The notes: generated from the letters alone by a model not told the origin. A stretch of DNA of 64,000 nucleotides from Methanosarcina barkeri MS (GCF_000970025.1 NZ_CP009528.1:434001-498000); one strand, 5' to 3'; numbered from the stretch's first letter, positions 18,425 to 28,434 are shown. Program-made: numbers and translations.

Positions 18425-18670
18425 ATGATTCCGTCGTTTACAATTGATGAAAAGGTAAGAGCTTATATAAGAAAGAGCGGTCAGGATTTCAGGCTCTGCA
18501 CATCCCCTAAGGGCCCTGTGCTTCTTCCAATCGGTACAGCTGAGCCCAAGTCATCAGATATGAAAATCCTGATTGGCAGCAATGTTCTTTATGTCTCCAA
18601 GCTTCAAGCAAAGTATATTAAGAAAGTTGAGTGGGCTATGGTGGAAAGGTTCCTGAATCAACAAAGTTAA
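18425..18670 (+). CDS. Small conserved-looking hypothetical protein
   Basis: An 81-residue protein, MIPSFTIDEKVRAYIRKSG..., without signal peptide or membrane helix. It mixes short strands (GPVLLPIGTAEP, DMKILIGSNVLYVS) with a C-terminal helix (AKYIKKVEWAMVERFLNQ), suggesting a compact alpha/beta fold. I do not recognise the family. It is divergent from srp19. Composition resembles its neighbours, so it is probably a real gene. Confidence 0.65.
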   Translation: MIPSFTIDEKVRAYIRKSGQDFRLCTSPKGPVLLPIGTAEPKSSDMKILIGSNVLYVSKLQAKYIKKVEWAMVERFLNQQS

Positions 18671-19385
18671 GTTAATTATAGATAGATTCAAAATTCCGGA
18701 ACTTGAAACTTAGCAATATATTCATTTAGAAATGTCAGAACATGTTGCTAGGCTCAGTTCCATTTCAAGCTCTAATAACTGTTGGCATAAGACTATGCAT
18801 CTTTGACACATTCCAGTTGAGCGAGTGACTTGGAGTCACCAGGTCGCGTGACTATAAGGCCAAAGCAATAATAATTGCACCTGAGAATCAGGCACAGGGC
18901 TTATAACTTTTTGTTCAAAGCACCTTAAATATGTTATAATGACCTACTCAAGAGTTACAATTCATTTAAAGATAATTTAGTATCGTTTTATAGTCCATTA
19001 TTCATAAGGTTGCCTTAGCATTTAAAGCTTCGAATGTAAGGCTGGAACCTAAAACTGCTACTTTCATGAGTAAACATCGAGCTATTTTTAAGACGTTTTA
19101 GAGCGATTTCAAAGTTAGTTTTGTTATCCTGGACTTGTTCTAAAGACTCAATGGTAAGGCTGAAAATAGGCTAAATTTTTTGTTACTGGTTCTATCTCTC
19201 CAATCCTCAACTCTACTTCTGTACTTTGTTAATAGAAAAATAACTCACACAAGTTCCCAAAATATTGGGGTATTAACATAAATTTAGAAACATTTATCGG
19301 TACAAATCACATTCAAAGAAAATACCGATTTTAGCGTCCCAATCAAGAAGATGAAGAAGATATTAATCTCAAAGGGTAAAGATCT
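18671..19385. other. Intergenic region before the type I restriction locus
   Basis: About 715 bases without a credible gene. A perfect small hairpin (GTGACT-TGG-AGTCAC) lies at 18825-18839. A short run reading KAKAIIIAPENQAQGL before a stop (about 18858-18908) looks like the end of a decayed gene but is too short to name. The hsdR promoter should be at the right end. Confidence 0.35.
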
Positions 19386-22139
19386 ATGAATAGTAACCAA
19401 ACTCCGGAGCAGAAAGCCAGAAATGATATCGATAGAAAATTAAATGTTTCTGGCTGGATAGTGCAGGAAAAGAGCAAAATCGACTGGACTGCTTCCAGAG
19501 GCATTGCAGTTAAGGAGTATTTTACTGACGTAGGACCTGCTGACTATGTATTATTTGTTGATAAAAAGCCCGTTGGGATTATTGAAGCAAAAAAGGATGA
19601 AGAAGGTCACCGGTTAACCGTCTTTGAGGAACAATCATCCGGGTATGCTACAAGCAAGCTAAAATACCTTAACAACGACCCGTTGCCTTTTGTGTACGAG
19701 AGTACCGGGGAACTTACACGCTTTACAGACGTTCGCGACCCAAAACCAAGGTCCAGACCTGTTTTTTCATTTTACAGACCTGAAACTTTTGAGGAATATA
19801 TTAAAAAGAAACCTTTGAGGGAAAGGTTGCTGGATATTCCTAAATTGAGGACCGACGGTCTTCGGGAATGCCAGATTATAGCAATTTCAAATCTTGAAAA
19901 GTCCTTTAAGGACAACCGCCCAAGAGCTCTTATCCAGATGGCGACAGGTTCGGGAAAAACCTATACTGCTATAACCTTCATCTATCGATTGCTGAAGTTT
20001 GCGGATGCAAAAAAGGTGCTATTTCTTGTTGATACCAGGAACCTTGGTGAACAGGCAGAACAGGAATTCAAAAATTATACTCCCAATGATGATAACCGCA
20101 AATTTACCGAACTCTACAATGTACAGCGTTTACGTTCCAGTTATATCACATCAGACAGCCAGGTGTGTATTTCCACAATCCAGCGGCTTTACTCTATTCT
20201 GAAGGGCGAAGAGCTGGATGAGATCAACGAAGAAGAAAACCCTGCTGAGAGAGGCTGGCAGCCAAAGGAACCGCTTCCTGTAGTTTATAATGAGAAAGTT
20301 CCCATTGAAGAGTTTGATTTTGTAGTTGTAGATGAGTGCCACCGTTCCATATACAACCTGTGGCAGCAGGTTCTGGATTACTTTGATGCTTTTTTGATAG
20401 GTCTGACAGCCACACCGGACAAGCGCACTTTTGCTTTTTTCAATGAGAACGTAGTAAGTGAGTACAGTCATGAAGACGCAGTGGCAGACGGCGTGAATGT
20501 GGGTTATGACGTGTATACCATCGAGACTGAAATTACCAAAAACGGGTCAAAAATAAATGCGCAGGAGTTTGTGGACAAACGGGAGAAGCTTACCCGTAAA
20601 AAACGCTGGGAACAGCTGGATGAAGATTTCACCTATACTTCCAAAAACTTAGACCGAGATGTGGTTAGCCTCAACCAGATACGACGTGTGATACGAACAT
20701 TTAAGGAAAAGTTACCTGAGATCTTTCCCGGCAGAAAGGAAGTTCCAAAAACCCTGATTTTTGCCAAGAACGATAGCCATGCCGATGATATTATCAATAT
20801 TGTGCGGGAAGAGTTCGGAGAAGGCAATGCCTTTTGCAAAAAAGTGACCTACAAGGCCGAAGAAGACCCTAAATCAGTATTGTCAGCTTTTCGCAATGAG
20901 TACAATCCCAGAATAGCGGTTACAGTAGACATGATTGCCACAGGCACGGATATCAAGCCGCTGGAATGCCTGCTCTTTATGAGGGATGTAAAAAGCAAGA
21001 ATTATTTTGAGCAGATGAAGGGCCGAGGTACACGAACTCTGGACTATGATGATCTGAAAAAAGTGACACCATCTGCAATTTCAGCCAAGACTCATTTTGT
21101 AATTGTGGACGCGGTGGGCGTTACAAAGACCATGAAAACCGACAGCCGACCTCTGGAACGCCAGAAAAGCACATCTCTGAAAGACCTGCTTGCAGCAGTT
21201 ACCTTTGGGGCTCAGGACGAAGACCTTTATGTTTCTCTGGCTAATCGGCTTGCAAGACTGGATAGACAGATAAACGAAGGCGAAAGAGCTACTTTTGCGG
21301 AGAAAGCGAACGGAAAAACGATCAATCAGACTGTTAAGGACTTGCTCAATGCATACAATCCTGACATCATTGAGCTCAAAGCTTCTGAGATTAACCAACT
21401 CCAGCCGGAGATTTTAGAGGCTGATGCAAGGAATAAAGCGCAGGAGAAACTGATTGATATTGCCAGATCAACTTTCTCCGGCGAGCTGAATGAATATATT
21501 GAAAATGTCCGCAGAGTCCATGAGCAGATTATTGATACCGTGAACCTTGACACTGTTAACAGAGCCGGCTGGGATAAAGACACTGTGGTACAGGCGGATG
21601 AACTGGTTAATGACTTTAAGGCGTATATGGAAGCAAATAAAGATGAGCTCACAGCCCTGAGAATTTTCTACAACCAGCCCTACAGGCGCAGGGAAGTTAC
21701 CTACGCGATGTTAAAAGAAGTGATGGAGAAACTGAAGCTGGAAAAGCCCCAATTCGCTCCTTTGAGGGTCTGGCAGGCTTACGAGCAGCTGGAAAAGGTG
21801 AATGGGAATTCCCCGAAAAAACAATTGACTGCTCTGGTTTCTCTGATCCGCAGGATAACCGAGATCGACCCTGTGCTGACAGCCTATGACCAGACCGTGA
21901 ACCGGAATTTCCAGGACTGGGTATTTAAAAAACAGGCAGGAACTCTGAAATTTAATGAAGACCAGATGAACTGGCTTCGCATGATTAAAGATTATGTTGC
22001 AACCAGCTTTCATCTGGAAATCGATGACCTTGATTACACTCCCTTTGATGCTCTTGGCGGGCGAGGCAGAATGTACCAGCTTTTCGGGGACGAAATGAAT
22101 ATGGTTATCAGCGAATTGAACGAGGCACTGGCGGCGTGA
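19386..22139 (+). CDS. hsdR: Type I restriction enzyme, HsdR subunit
   Basis: A 917-residue protein. The N-terminal nuclease region has the PD-(D/E)xK pattern (GPADYVLFVDKKPVGIIEAK, about residues 52-71). The SF2 motor follows: QMATGSGKT (about 185), VVDECHRS (DECH box, about 314), LTATPDKR (about 340), then IATGTDIKP and MKGRGTRT of the second RecA domain. The C-terminal ~330 residues are helical and should dock on HsdM. Together with HsdS and HsdM it cleaves unmodified DNA after translocation. The stop overlaps the start of the small repeat protein by GTGA. An 18/20-base copy of its last codons recurs at 24218-24237. Confidence 0.93.
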   Translation: MNSNQTPEQKARNDIDRKLNVSGWIVQEKSKIDWTASRGIAVKEYFTDVGPADYVLFVDKKPVGIIEAKKDEEGHRLTVFEEQSSGYATSKLKYLNNDPLPFVYESTGELTRFTDVRDPKPRSRPVFSFYRPETFEEYIKKKPLRERLLDIPKLRTDGLRECQIIAISNLEKSFKDNRPRALIQMATGSGKTYTAITFIYRLLKFADAKKVLFLVDTRNLGEQAEQEFKNYTPNDDNRKFTELYNVQRLRSSYITSDSQVCISTIQRLYSILKGEELDEINEEENPAERGWQPKEPLPVVYNEKVPIEEFDFVVVDECHRSIYNLWQQVLDYFDAFLIGLTATPDKRTFAFFNENVVSEYSHEDAVADGVNVGYDVYTIETEITKNGSKINAQEFVDKREKLTRKKRWEQLDEDFTYTSKNLDRDVVSLNQIRRVIRTFKEKLPEIFPGRKEVPKTLIFAKNDSHADDIINIVREEFGEGNAFCKKVTYKAEEDPKSVLSAFRNEYNPRIAVTVDMIATGTDIKPLECLLFMRDVKSKNYFEQMKGRGTRTLDYDDLKKVTPSAISAKTHFVIVDAVGVTKTMKTDSRPLERQKSTSLKDLLAAVTFGAQDEDLYVSLANRLARLDRQINEGERATFAEKANGKTINQTVKDLLNAYNPDIIELKASEINQLQPEILEADARNKAQEKLIDIARSTFSGELNEYIENVRRVHEQIIDTVNLDTVNRAGWDKDTVVQADELVNDFKAYMEANKDELTALRIFYNQPYRRREVTYAMLKEVMEKLKLEKPQFAPLRVWQAYEQLEKVNGNSPKKQLTALVSLIRRITEIDPVLTAYDQTVNRNFQDWVFKKQAGTLKFNEDQMNWLRMIKDYVATSFHLEIDDLDYTPFDALGGRGRMYQLFGDEMNMVISELNEALAA

Positions 22140-22363
22140 AGATAATGGAAGAAATGAATATTTTAGGTGAAAGGTTCGGAGAAAAGTTCGGAGAAAAGTT
22201 CGGAGAAAGGTTCGGAGAAAAGTTCGAAGAAAAGTTCGAAGAAAAGTTCGGAGAAAGGTTCGGAGAAAACTGTGGGGAAATAGTTGTCAGGATGGTCATT
22301 CAGATCTTCAGTTCTAACTTACATGTAATCGAGTCCGATATTTATGGAGTATATGACTGGTGA
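22136..22363 (+). CDS. Small repeat protein (GEKF tetrapeptide array) coupled to hsdR
   Basis: A 75-residue frame, MKIMEEMNILGERFGEKFGE and so on, consisting of nine GE(K/R)F-type tetrapeptides encoded by a 12-bp DNA repeat (22166-22273), then an amphipathic tail ending in VYDW. GTG at 22136 overlaps the hsdR stop; ATG at 22145 is the alternative. The 4-residue period would form an acidic/basic coil, not a strict heptad. Similar repeat stretches occur in the C-termini of some archaeal AAA_4/AlbA_2 regulators, so this may be a fragment of such a gene. Function unknown; expression not certain. Confidence 0.5.
   Translation: MKIMEEMNILGERFGEKFGEKFGERFGEKFEEKFEEKFGERFGENCGEIVVRMVIQIFSSNLHVIESDIYGVYDW
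22166..22273. repeat. 12-bp coding tandem repeat (GGAGAAAAGTTC), nine copies
   Basis: Nine units differing mainly by A/G changes. The 12-base period keeps the reading frame. A second, shorter set is at 24148-24190. Confidence 0.92.
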
Positions 22364-22397
22364 TTTTTGAAACAAAGTGAACAGAATACTGGTTACT

Positions 22398-22466
22398 GAT
22401 ATACTGACTTATTTTATCGAGTGCCATTATTTTCTTTAACGCATCCATAAAAATAATGCAGTATAA
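22398..22466 (-). pseudogene. Remnant of the start of a lipoprotein gene paralogous to the next one
   Basis: About 70 bases match, with scattered differences, the stretch at 23820-23890 that encodes the FSGCVEENNLTQSNESAYQ lipobox region of the neighbouring gene. Only this 5' fragment remains, and its frame is broken. It points to a duplicated or exchanged lipoprotein gene. Confidence 0.6.
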
Positions 22467-22476
22467 AATCCTGAGA

Positions 22477-23919
22477 TTAAACGAAATGGTAACCTCCGTC
22501 ACTATATCTTACCAGAATTTCATTCAGGTCATCGTTCAGTATAAGATTCTGGTTATTAATCGAAACGTAAACATTCATAGGAGTTCCATAAGTACGTTCA
22601 AATGAAGTTCTAACGAATGTGTGGTTAGTTAAATTCATCTGTGGGACATCTTGATAATTTCTGGAATAGTGCTGATAGGTTCCATTTCTTAGAAATGCTA
22701 TTTTTTCAATCTCGTGTGTGTTAATTAGTTCCTCTCCGGCATCATCAACAACAAGAAGACTGTACGTATGTGAGTCCCTATTTTTTACTGGAAGCGTTGT
22801 TATGTTTCTTTCAGGTTTGACTTCCAATGCATAGACAATTTTGGTCCAGCTTATTTCATCGGGAGAGTAGGGAGAAGGTTTCATCACGTTCTCCGGATCT
22901 GCCTTATTGAAAAATTCAAATACACTTCTGTTTACCCAGCTGCAAAATAACGGAGTCCCTTCACTATAAAATTCAGAAGGGTCTTCAGAATAAGGCGGTA
23001 TGCCAAACACCGTTGAGTAATTGAAGCGTTCGGCAACTCTTAAAGCTTCAATACTTTTTTCTAAAGAGGCTGAGGAAACAGGAGTTTCGTTATACATCAG
23101 TAAAAATGATTCATTGTACAGCGAATTAACCTGAAAAACCACAGATCCGTTTATAGTTTGTCCGGGAGACAGAGTTATATTTTCAATTTTATTTTCTTCT
23201 TTGAGGCTTGAAAGCACCTCCAGATGTGATCTCTCATAAAAACCGTAAGGGTCCAGATTTGTAGTATTAAATGTACGATTTCCATCACGTACATGAAGTT
23301 CGTTTAATTTAAAATCGAGGTCATTTGAACCGTTATTCTTTATTGAAAGGTCATATACCGCGTAATACTTTTCATTGAGATTATATCCGAGCTTGATTTC
23401 TGCGGGATCACTTGAACCACGGTATTCTTTAACTCTGTATATACAAAGCTTACCATTTTCCTCTTTTACTTTTAATTGAATGTTATTAGGAGTTATTAGA
23501 ACCGTATTTTTATCGTCTGCAAGCTTTAACTCCAGAGAATTGTCGGGTGTGAAAACACGGATTGTATTATTGTCATTGGTTTTAACGATCTGCGCGTTAC
23601 TTATCCAATCAATTTTCAGATTATTCTTGAGGTATTTGCTGAGATTATTACTTTCGTTACCCGGGACATTATCCCAGCTAAACAGGTAACTTAATACATT
23701 TTCTGAATTATCGTGCATATAAATGCTTGAGAAGGACGTTACTTCGATTTCAGGGATATCTTCATCGGATGACAGGGTTGTTGAGGACAGATTTTCTGGT
23801 GTCGTATTTCCTGGCCTTTGATATGCTGACTCATTTGATTGAGTGAGATTATTTTCTTCAACGCATCCACTAAAAATAATAAATGTTGTCAGAATAAGTA
23901 GTAATATTCGCAATCCCAA
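22477..23919 (-). CDS. Predicted lipoprotein of unknown function
   Basis: A 480-residue protein with lipoprotein signal (LRILLLILTTFIIFSGC, cysteine at about residue 19), a Ser/Thr/Asn-rich linker and an extracellular beta-rich domain with many NxT/NxS sites. No catalytic motif is recognised. The gene runs opposite to the restriction genes and lies between hsdR and hsdS, flanked on each side by GEKF repeats and by copies of the hsdR 3' end, so it was probably inserted into a formerly continuous hsd operon. Confidence 0.75.
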   Translation of the reverse strand: MGLRILLLILTTFIIFSGCVEENNLTQSNESAYQRPGNTTPENLSSTTLSSDEDIPEIEVTSFSSIYMHDNSENVLSYLFSWDNVPGNESNNLSKYLKNNLKIDWISNAQIVKTNDNNTIRVFTPDNSLELKLADDKNTVLITPNNIQLKVKEENGKLCIYRVKEYRGSSDPAEIKLGYNLNEKYYAVYDLSIKNNGSNDLDFKLNELHVRDGNRTFNTTNLDPYGFYERSHLEVLSSLKEENKIENITLSPGQTINGSVVFQVNSLYNESFLLMYNETPVSSASLEKSIEALRVAERFNYSTVFGIPPYSEDPSEFYSEGTPLFCSWVNRSVFEFFNKADPENVMKPSPYSPDEISWTKIVYALEVKPERNITTLPVKNRDSHTYSLLVVDDAGEELINTHEIEKIAFLRNGTYQHYSRNYQDVPQMNLTNHTFVRTSFERTYGTPMNVYVSINNQNLILNDDLNEILVRYSDGGYHFV

Positions 23920-24147
23920 TCATCCCCGGTCAATTTCAATGGGTTTTGTAGAAATCCTCTGAAATATGAAGTATTCATTAATTTAAAATGAACTACATTA
24001 TATATTTTTGTTTGTTTATTTTCAGCCTCTTGGAGCTATTTTAGAGAAGCTTTCTACAGAGCCTAAGTTTTGATTACATCCAAAGACACAAGTAGACAAT
24101 TATTTAATCAACTGACATCTTAAAAGTACTTCAAAATTGATAATAAA

Positions 24148-24237
24148 AGGTTCGGAGAAAGGTTCGGAGAAAAGTTGGGAGAAAAGTTGGGAGACGAATT
24201 TGAATACAGAATTATATGAGGCTCTGGCGGCGTGAAT
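24148..24237 (+). pseudogene. Remnant: GEKF-repeat tail plus copy of the hsdR 3' end
   Basis: The stretch reads RFGERFGEKLGEKLGDEFEYRII before a stop, the same frame as the repeat protein at 22136. In another frame its end reads TELYEALAA, as in the hsdR terminus (SELNEALAA), with 18 of 20 bases identical at the end (GAGGCNCTGGCGGCGTGA). It is a recombination scar ahead of hsdS. No intact start codon is present. Confidence 0.65.
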
Positions 24238-24303
24238 GTTTTTCATCAATTATTAAAGTAATTTCATATTGTAGTAAAAATAAGATAAGCTTAGATCATT
24301 CAG

Positions 24304-25737
24304 ATGAAAAAAAGTGTAGGTATCATGAAAGAAAGAAGCATATGGTTAAATGCCAAGCTTGGTGAAATTTCAAGAGAAATAAAACCAGGATATCCAAGCG
24401 GTAAACATAATTCTGTAGGAAATGGGAAACTCCATTTCAGGCCTTATAATATATCAAATGAGGGAGAAGTAAATCTTACCCAAACTAAGTTTGTCCCGCT
24501 AAAAAACGAGGACTACTATCTAAAGTCTCAGGACATTATTTTTAATAATACCAATAGCCCTGAGCTGCTTGGTAAGACGTGTATTATCAATAAAGACACT
24601 GATTGGGTTTATTCAAACCATATGACTAGGATAAGGTTGAAACCTAGATTTGATCCAAGGTTTTACGCAAGATATTTACATTATCTAAAATACACGGGTT
24701 TCTATAAAGTTAATTGTTCTAATCATGTTAATCAAGCTAGCATTGCGTCGGGTTTTCTTAATCAAAACTTGGAAGTGCCTATATGCCCTCTCCCCGAACA
24801 ACGCGCTATAGTCTCTAAAATCGAACAACTCTTCAGCGAACTGGACAACGGCATTGCAAATCTCAAACTGGCACAGGAACAGCTCAAAGTTTATCGGCAG
24901 GCGGTGCTGAAGAAAGCATTTGAGGGATACGTAAAAGTACCTTTTTCAGATCTTGTGAAATCATCTCAAAATGGAATTTCTAAGAGAAGTGGGAAAGAAG
25001 GATCTGAGTTTAAAGTTTTGCGCTTGGCAGACATCAGTAATCTGGAAATAGATTATAGCAGCCCAAGATGTATAAGATTAACATCTTCAGAGATAAATAA
25101 ATACAAACTTTTTAAAGATGATTTAGTTTGTATAAGAGTCAATGGAAGTAAAAATTTAGTTGGTAGACTGATAATTACAAGTAAAAAAGACGATTTAAAC
25201 AATTGGGCTTTCTGCGATCACTTTATACGCTTTTCGCTTGATCTTTCTAATACAGTTCCAAAATATTACTATTATTATTTCCAAACGATGGAAGTAAGAC
25301 AATATGTCCACGAAAATATGGTTTCATCAGCAGGGCAAAACACTGTTAGTCAAAGTACTATTAAATCCATATTGGTTCCTTTTTGTTCTCTTCCCGAACA
25401 ACAAGTCATCGTTCAGGAAATCGAAACTCGCCTTTCAGTCTGCGATAAGATAGAGCAAGATATTGAAACCAATCTGGAAAGAGCCGAAGCACTGCGGCAG
25501 AGTATTTTGAAAAAAGCATTTGAGGGGAAGTTGCTTAATGAAAAAGAGCTGGCAGAGGTTCGAGGGGCAGAAGATTGGGAGCCGGCTGAAGTTTTGCTTG
25601 AAAGAATAAAGGCTGAAAAGGTAGGAAATAGAAAGAAAAGGAAGCAGACAACTGAAAAACAGAAAAATATCATTCAAGAAGACAAAGGACTAATTCAACA
25701 AGCTACCCTGCAAGCTTTCGAGCAAATTGACAAGTAA
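24304..25737 (+). CDS. hsdS: Type I restriction-modification specificity subunit HsdS
   Basis: A 477-residue protein with two target-recognition domains (about residues 10-160 and 215-365), each followed by a conserved helical spacer: CPLPEQRAIVSKIEQLFSEL ... VLKKAFEG and CSLPEQQVIVQEIETRL ... ILKKAFEGKL. This half-repeat design is the HsdS hallmark; the two TRDs set the two halves of the bipartite DNA target. The ATG at 24304 or the one at 24325 (MKERSIWLNAKLG) may be used. A Lys/Glu-rich tail follows the last spacer. hsdM starts 55 bases downstream. Confidence 0.93.
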   Translation: MKKSVGIMKERSIWLNAKLGEISREIKPGYPSGKHNSVGNGKLHFRPYNISNEGEVNLTQTKFVPLKNEDYYLKSQDIIFNNTNSPELLGKTCIINKDTDWVYSNHMTRIRLKPRFDPRFYARYLHYLKYTGFYKVNCSNHVNQASIASGFLNQNLEVPICPLPEQRAIVSKIEQLFSELDNGIANLKLAQEQLKVYRQAVLKKAFEGYVKVPFSDLVKSSQNGISKRSGKEGSEFKVLRLADISNLEIDYSSPRCIRLTSSEINKYKLFKDDLVCIRVNGSKNLVGRLIITSKKDDLNNWAFCDHFIRFSLDLSNTVPKYYYYYFQTMEVRQYVHENMVSSAGQNTVSQSTIKSILVPFCSLPEQQVIVQEIETRLSVCDKIEQDIETNLERAEALRQSILKKAFEGKLLNEKELAEVRGAEDWEPAEVLLERIKAEKVGNRKKRKQTTEKQKNIIQEDKGLIQQATLQAFEQIDK

Positions 25738-25792
25738 ACGTTAATAATTAAGTTTTAAACTGAAAATTACTCTCATCTAAAGGATCCAAACC

Positions 25793-27289
25793 ATGTCTGA
25801 ATATACCTCATCCATCGTTTCCAAAGTCTGGAGCTTCTGCAACGTCCTGCGGGACGGGGGAGTGAGCTATGGCGATTATCTGGAACAGTTGACTTATCTC
25901 ATATTTCTAAAAATGGCTGAAGAATTCAGTAAGCCGCCGTATAACAGAAATATCGGCATCCCTGAAGAATATACCTGGGACAAACTGAAACAGCAGCGGG
26001 GAGCCGAACTCGATACTTGTTACAGGGAACTGCTGGAAGAACTTGGTCAAAAACCGGGGATGCTTGGGCAGATTTTCCTCAAAGCCCAGAACAAGGTCAG
26101 CGACCCTGCAATGCTGTACAAGATCATTGACATGATCGACAAAGAAAGCTGGGTCATGATGGGTGTGGATACAAAAGGAGAAATCTACGAAGGGCTCCTG
26201 CAAAAAAATGCTGAAGATACGAAAAGCGGAGCCGGTCAGTACTTCACCCCAAGGCCGCTAATCAAAGTCATGGTTCAGTGTCTCCAGCCTGAGCCCCTGA
26301 AAACAATCGGAGATCCCTGCTGCGGCACAGGCGGGTTCTTTTTAGCAGCCTATGATTTTCTTACCTCACACTACCGGCTGGACAAGGAGCAGAGCCGCTT
26401 CCTGAAAAACAAAACCTTTGGCGGGAATGAAATCGTTGCAGGTACCCGGCGGCTTGCCCTGATGAACATGTTCCTGCACAACATAGGGGAAATCGACGGA
26501 GAACCCATGATCTCAAATTCCGATGCTCTTATTGCCGATCCCGGTTATCGTTACGATTACATCCTCACAAACCCGCCGTTTGGAAAAAAAAGCAGCATGA
26601 CCTTCACAAACGAAGAAGGCGAGCAGGAAAAAGAAGAACTCACTTACAACCGCCAGGACTTCTGGACAACTACAAGCAACAAACAGCTAAACTTTTTGCA
26701 GCACATCCATACTATCCTTAAAACCGGCGGGCAGGCAGCAGTTGTACTGCCGGACAACGTCCTGTTCGAAGGTGGAGCAGGCGAGATTATCCGAAAAAAG
26801 CTTCTCGAAACCACTGACCTGCATACAATCCTGCGTCTGCCAACAGGGATTTTCTATGCAAACGGTGTAAAGGCAAACGTGCTCTTCTTTGAAGCAAAAA
26901 CTGCATCAAAAGAACCATGGACAAAAGAAGTGTGGATCTATGACTACCGTACAAATGTGCATCACACATTGAAAAAGAACCCTATGAAATATTCGGATCT
27001 GGAAGACTTCATTCAATGCTACAACCCCGAAAACCGCCACATCCGAAAAGAAACCTGGAGTGAAGAATCTCCAGAAGGCAGGTTCCGGAGATTTATCTAT
27101 GATGATATTGTAGCAAGGGATAAGACGAATCTGGATATCTTCTGGCTCAAGGACAAAAGCCTTGCGGATCTGGACAACCTTCCGGACCCAGAGATTCTTG
27201 CAAATGAAATAATAGAGAATATGGAAGCCTCCTTAGCGAGTTTTAAGGAGATTATTGCTACTATTAATGGTGAAAGTGAAGAGAATTAA
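25793..27289 (+). CDS. hsdM: Type I restriction-modification methyltransferase HsdM
   Basis: A 498-residue N6-adenine methyltransferase. Residues 1-150 form the HsdM N-terminal domain (YGDYLEQLTYLIFLKMAEE). The AdoMet site DPCCGTGGFFLAAYDFL (about residue 174) follows QYFTPRPLIKVM, and the catalytic NPPFG lies at about residue 260. All motifs are intact, so methylation should work. With HsdS it protects host DNA; with HsdR it restricts. The gene has higher GC than its surroundings, suggesting transfer. Confidence 0.95.
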   Translation: MSEYTSSIVSKVWSFCNVLRDGGVSYGDYLEQLTYLIFLKMAEEFSKPPYNRNIGIPEEYTWDKLKQQRGAELDTCYRELLEELGQKPGMLGQIFLKAQNKVSDPAMLYKIIDMIDKESWVMMGVDTKGEIYEGLLQKNAEDTKSGAGQYFTPRPLIKVMVQCLQPEPLKTIGDPCCGTGGFFLAAYDFLTSHYRLDKEQSRFLKNKTFGGNEIVAGTRRLALMNMFLHNIGEIDGEPMISNSDALIADPGYRYDYILTNPPFGKKSSMTFTNEEGEQEKEELTYNRQDFWTTTSNKQLNFLQHIHTILKTGGQAAVVLPDNVLFEGGAGEIIRKKLLETTDLHTILRLPTGIFYANGVKANVLFFEAKTASKEPWTKEVWIYDYRTNVHHTLKKNPMKYSDLEDFIQCYNPENRHIRKETWSEESPEGRFRRFIYDDIVARDKTNLDIFWLKDKSLADLDNLPDPEILANEIIENMEASLASFKEIIATINGESEEN

Positions 27290-27539
27290 AAGATAAATTT
27301 CTAAATCATTTTGGAGAGTTCAATAGCTGAGTTTTGTTACCTGCCAGCCCTACTTCTTTTATATGATAAGTGATCTTTATGTCATACTTTTTAAAATGCC
27401 TATCCGTGTTGTTTATTAAGAAGAGAGAACATAAGGTAATGTTAACCTGTTCCAGATCCTGTACAGGCTTTACCTCAAAAGCGAGGAAAATTGCCGTGGA
27501 TGATAAGAGACCACTTTAAGCTCAAGGGAGAATTTGTCT
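27290..27539. other. Intergenic region after hsdM
   Basis: 250 bases with no gene seen. The right end carries GGGAG, the ribosome-binding site of the next gene. Confidence 0.4.
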
Positions 27540-28403
27540 ATGAAAATGAAAACGAAAATAGTGTTTATACTCCTTGCCCTGATGGTGGTCTTTGCATCGG
27601 GATGTATGGAGCAAAAAAAGGAAATTGTCATAGATAAGCCTGGTAATGTCTCTAGTTATGAATTTGAGATTTTTCAGAATGAGTCAAGCAATCAGACGCT
27701 TGCAAATACCACTACATACTACCTGCTGGAAAACGATACGAAAGTACAGGTTGTTCACATCGTAGTAAATACCAGTAAGCTTGAGATCTATCCTCCCGAC
27801 ATCCTGGGTGGCAGTTCAGAGGAAAGTCCTATTCAAAATTTCGTACAGCTTGTGGGCCCGGCAAACGAGACCGAAGCGAACCCGAAAACATTTGAAAAAC
27901 TTTCCAGCAAAACGAACACATCGGATATTAATTATACTCTGACTCAGGAAGTTATCCAGGGTGTGAAAGTTATAAACCTGGAGCTTAAGGAGCCTGTTAC
28001 AGGTTTTATTGCATATACGCTTGAGAATTCGGGAGAGCAGAGTTTTGCATTTGTTAAACACGATTCCGAATTCGTTCGCGTGGTACTTCCAGAAGGATAT
28101 GTTACTGGCAACAGGGTATTCGGGATAGCAAGGCCTGAGCCTTCGAGTGTAACTTATGATGAAAAAGGAAGGCAAACTCTCCTGTGGATTCCCTCGAAGA
28201 CGGGAGACCAGGAAGAAACCATTCAGGTGAAATACTATACCCAGTCAGCACCCCTGCTATTCTCAGCCGCAATTATAGTTCTGCTCTTCGGAGTCGGCCT
28301 TGTACTTTTACATTATTCCAGAAGTAAAAAGAAACTTGAGGCTGTTAGAGGAATTCTCGATCTCGAAAAAGAATATGAGAAGAAGCAGCGAAAAAGGAAA
28401 TGA
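27540..28403 (+). CDS. Lipoprotein with C-terminal membrane helix (DUF5803-like)
   Basis: A 287-residue protein: lipoprotein signal with ALMVVFASGC, an extracytoplasmic beta domain, and near the C-terminus a membrane helix (PLLFSAAIIVLLFGVGLVLL) with a short basic tail (RSKKKLEAVRGIL...KKQRKRK). This anchor-at-both-ends design resembles archaeal DUF5803 proteins, an identification from memory of the layout only. The ATG at 27540 has GGGAG at nine bases; a TTG at 27534 would also open the frame. Possible envelope role near the pilin gene. Confidence 0.75.
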   Translation: MKMKTKIVFILLALMVVFASGCMEQKKEIVIDKPGNVSSYEFEIFQNESSNQTLANTTTYYLLENDTKVQVVHIVVNTSKLEIYPPDILGGSSEESPIQNFVQLVGPANETEANPKTFEKLSSKTNTSDINYTLTQEVIQGVKVINLELKEPVTGFIAYTLENSGEQSFAFVKHDSEFVRVVLPEGYVTGNRVFGIARPEPSSVTYDEKGRQTLLWIPSKTGDQEETIQVKYYTQSAPLLFSAAIIVLLFGVGLVLLHYSRSKKKLEAVRGILDLEKEYEKKQRKRK

Positions 28404-28434
28404 TCTGGAAGATATTTTCTCTCCAGATTTTATT
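28404..28434 (+). terminator. Hairpin after the lipoprotein gene
   Basis: ATCTGG and CCAGAT enclose a 14-base loop and run into TTTTAT right after the stop codon. Confidence 0.5.

Noticed and set aside
22166-22273. Phase-variable switch in the GEKF array
   Set aside because: The unit is 12 bp, so copy-number change does not shift the frame; it can only alter length.
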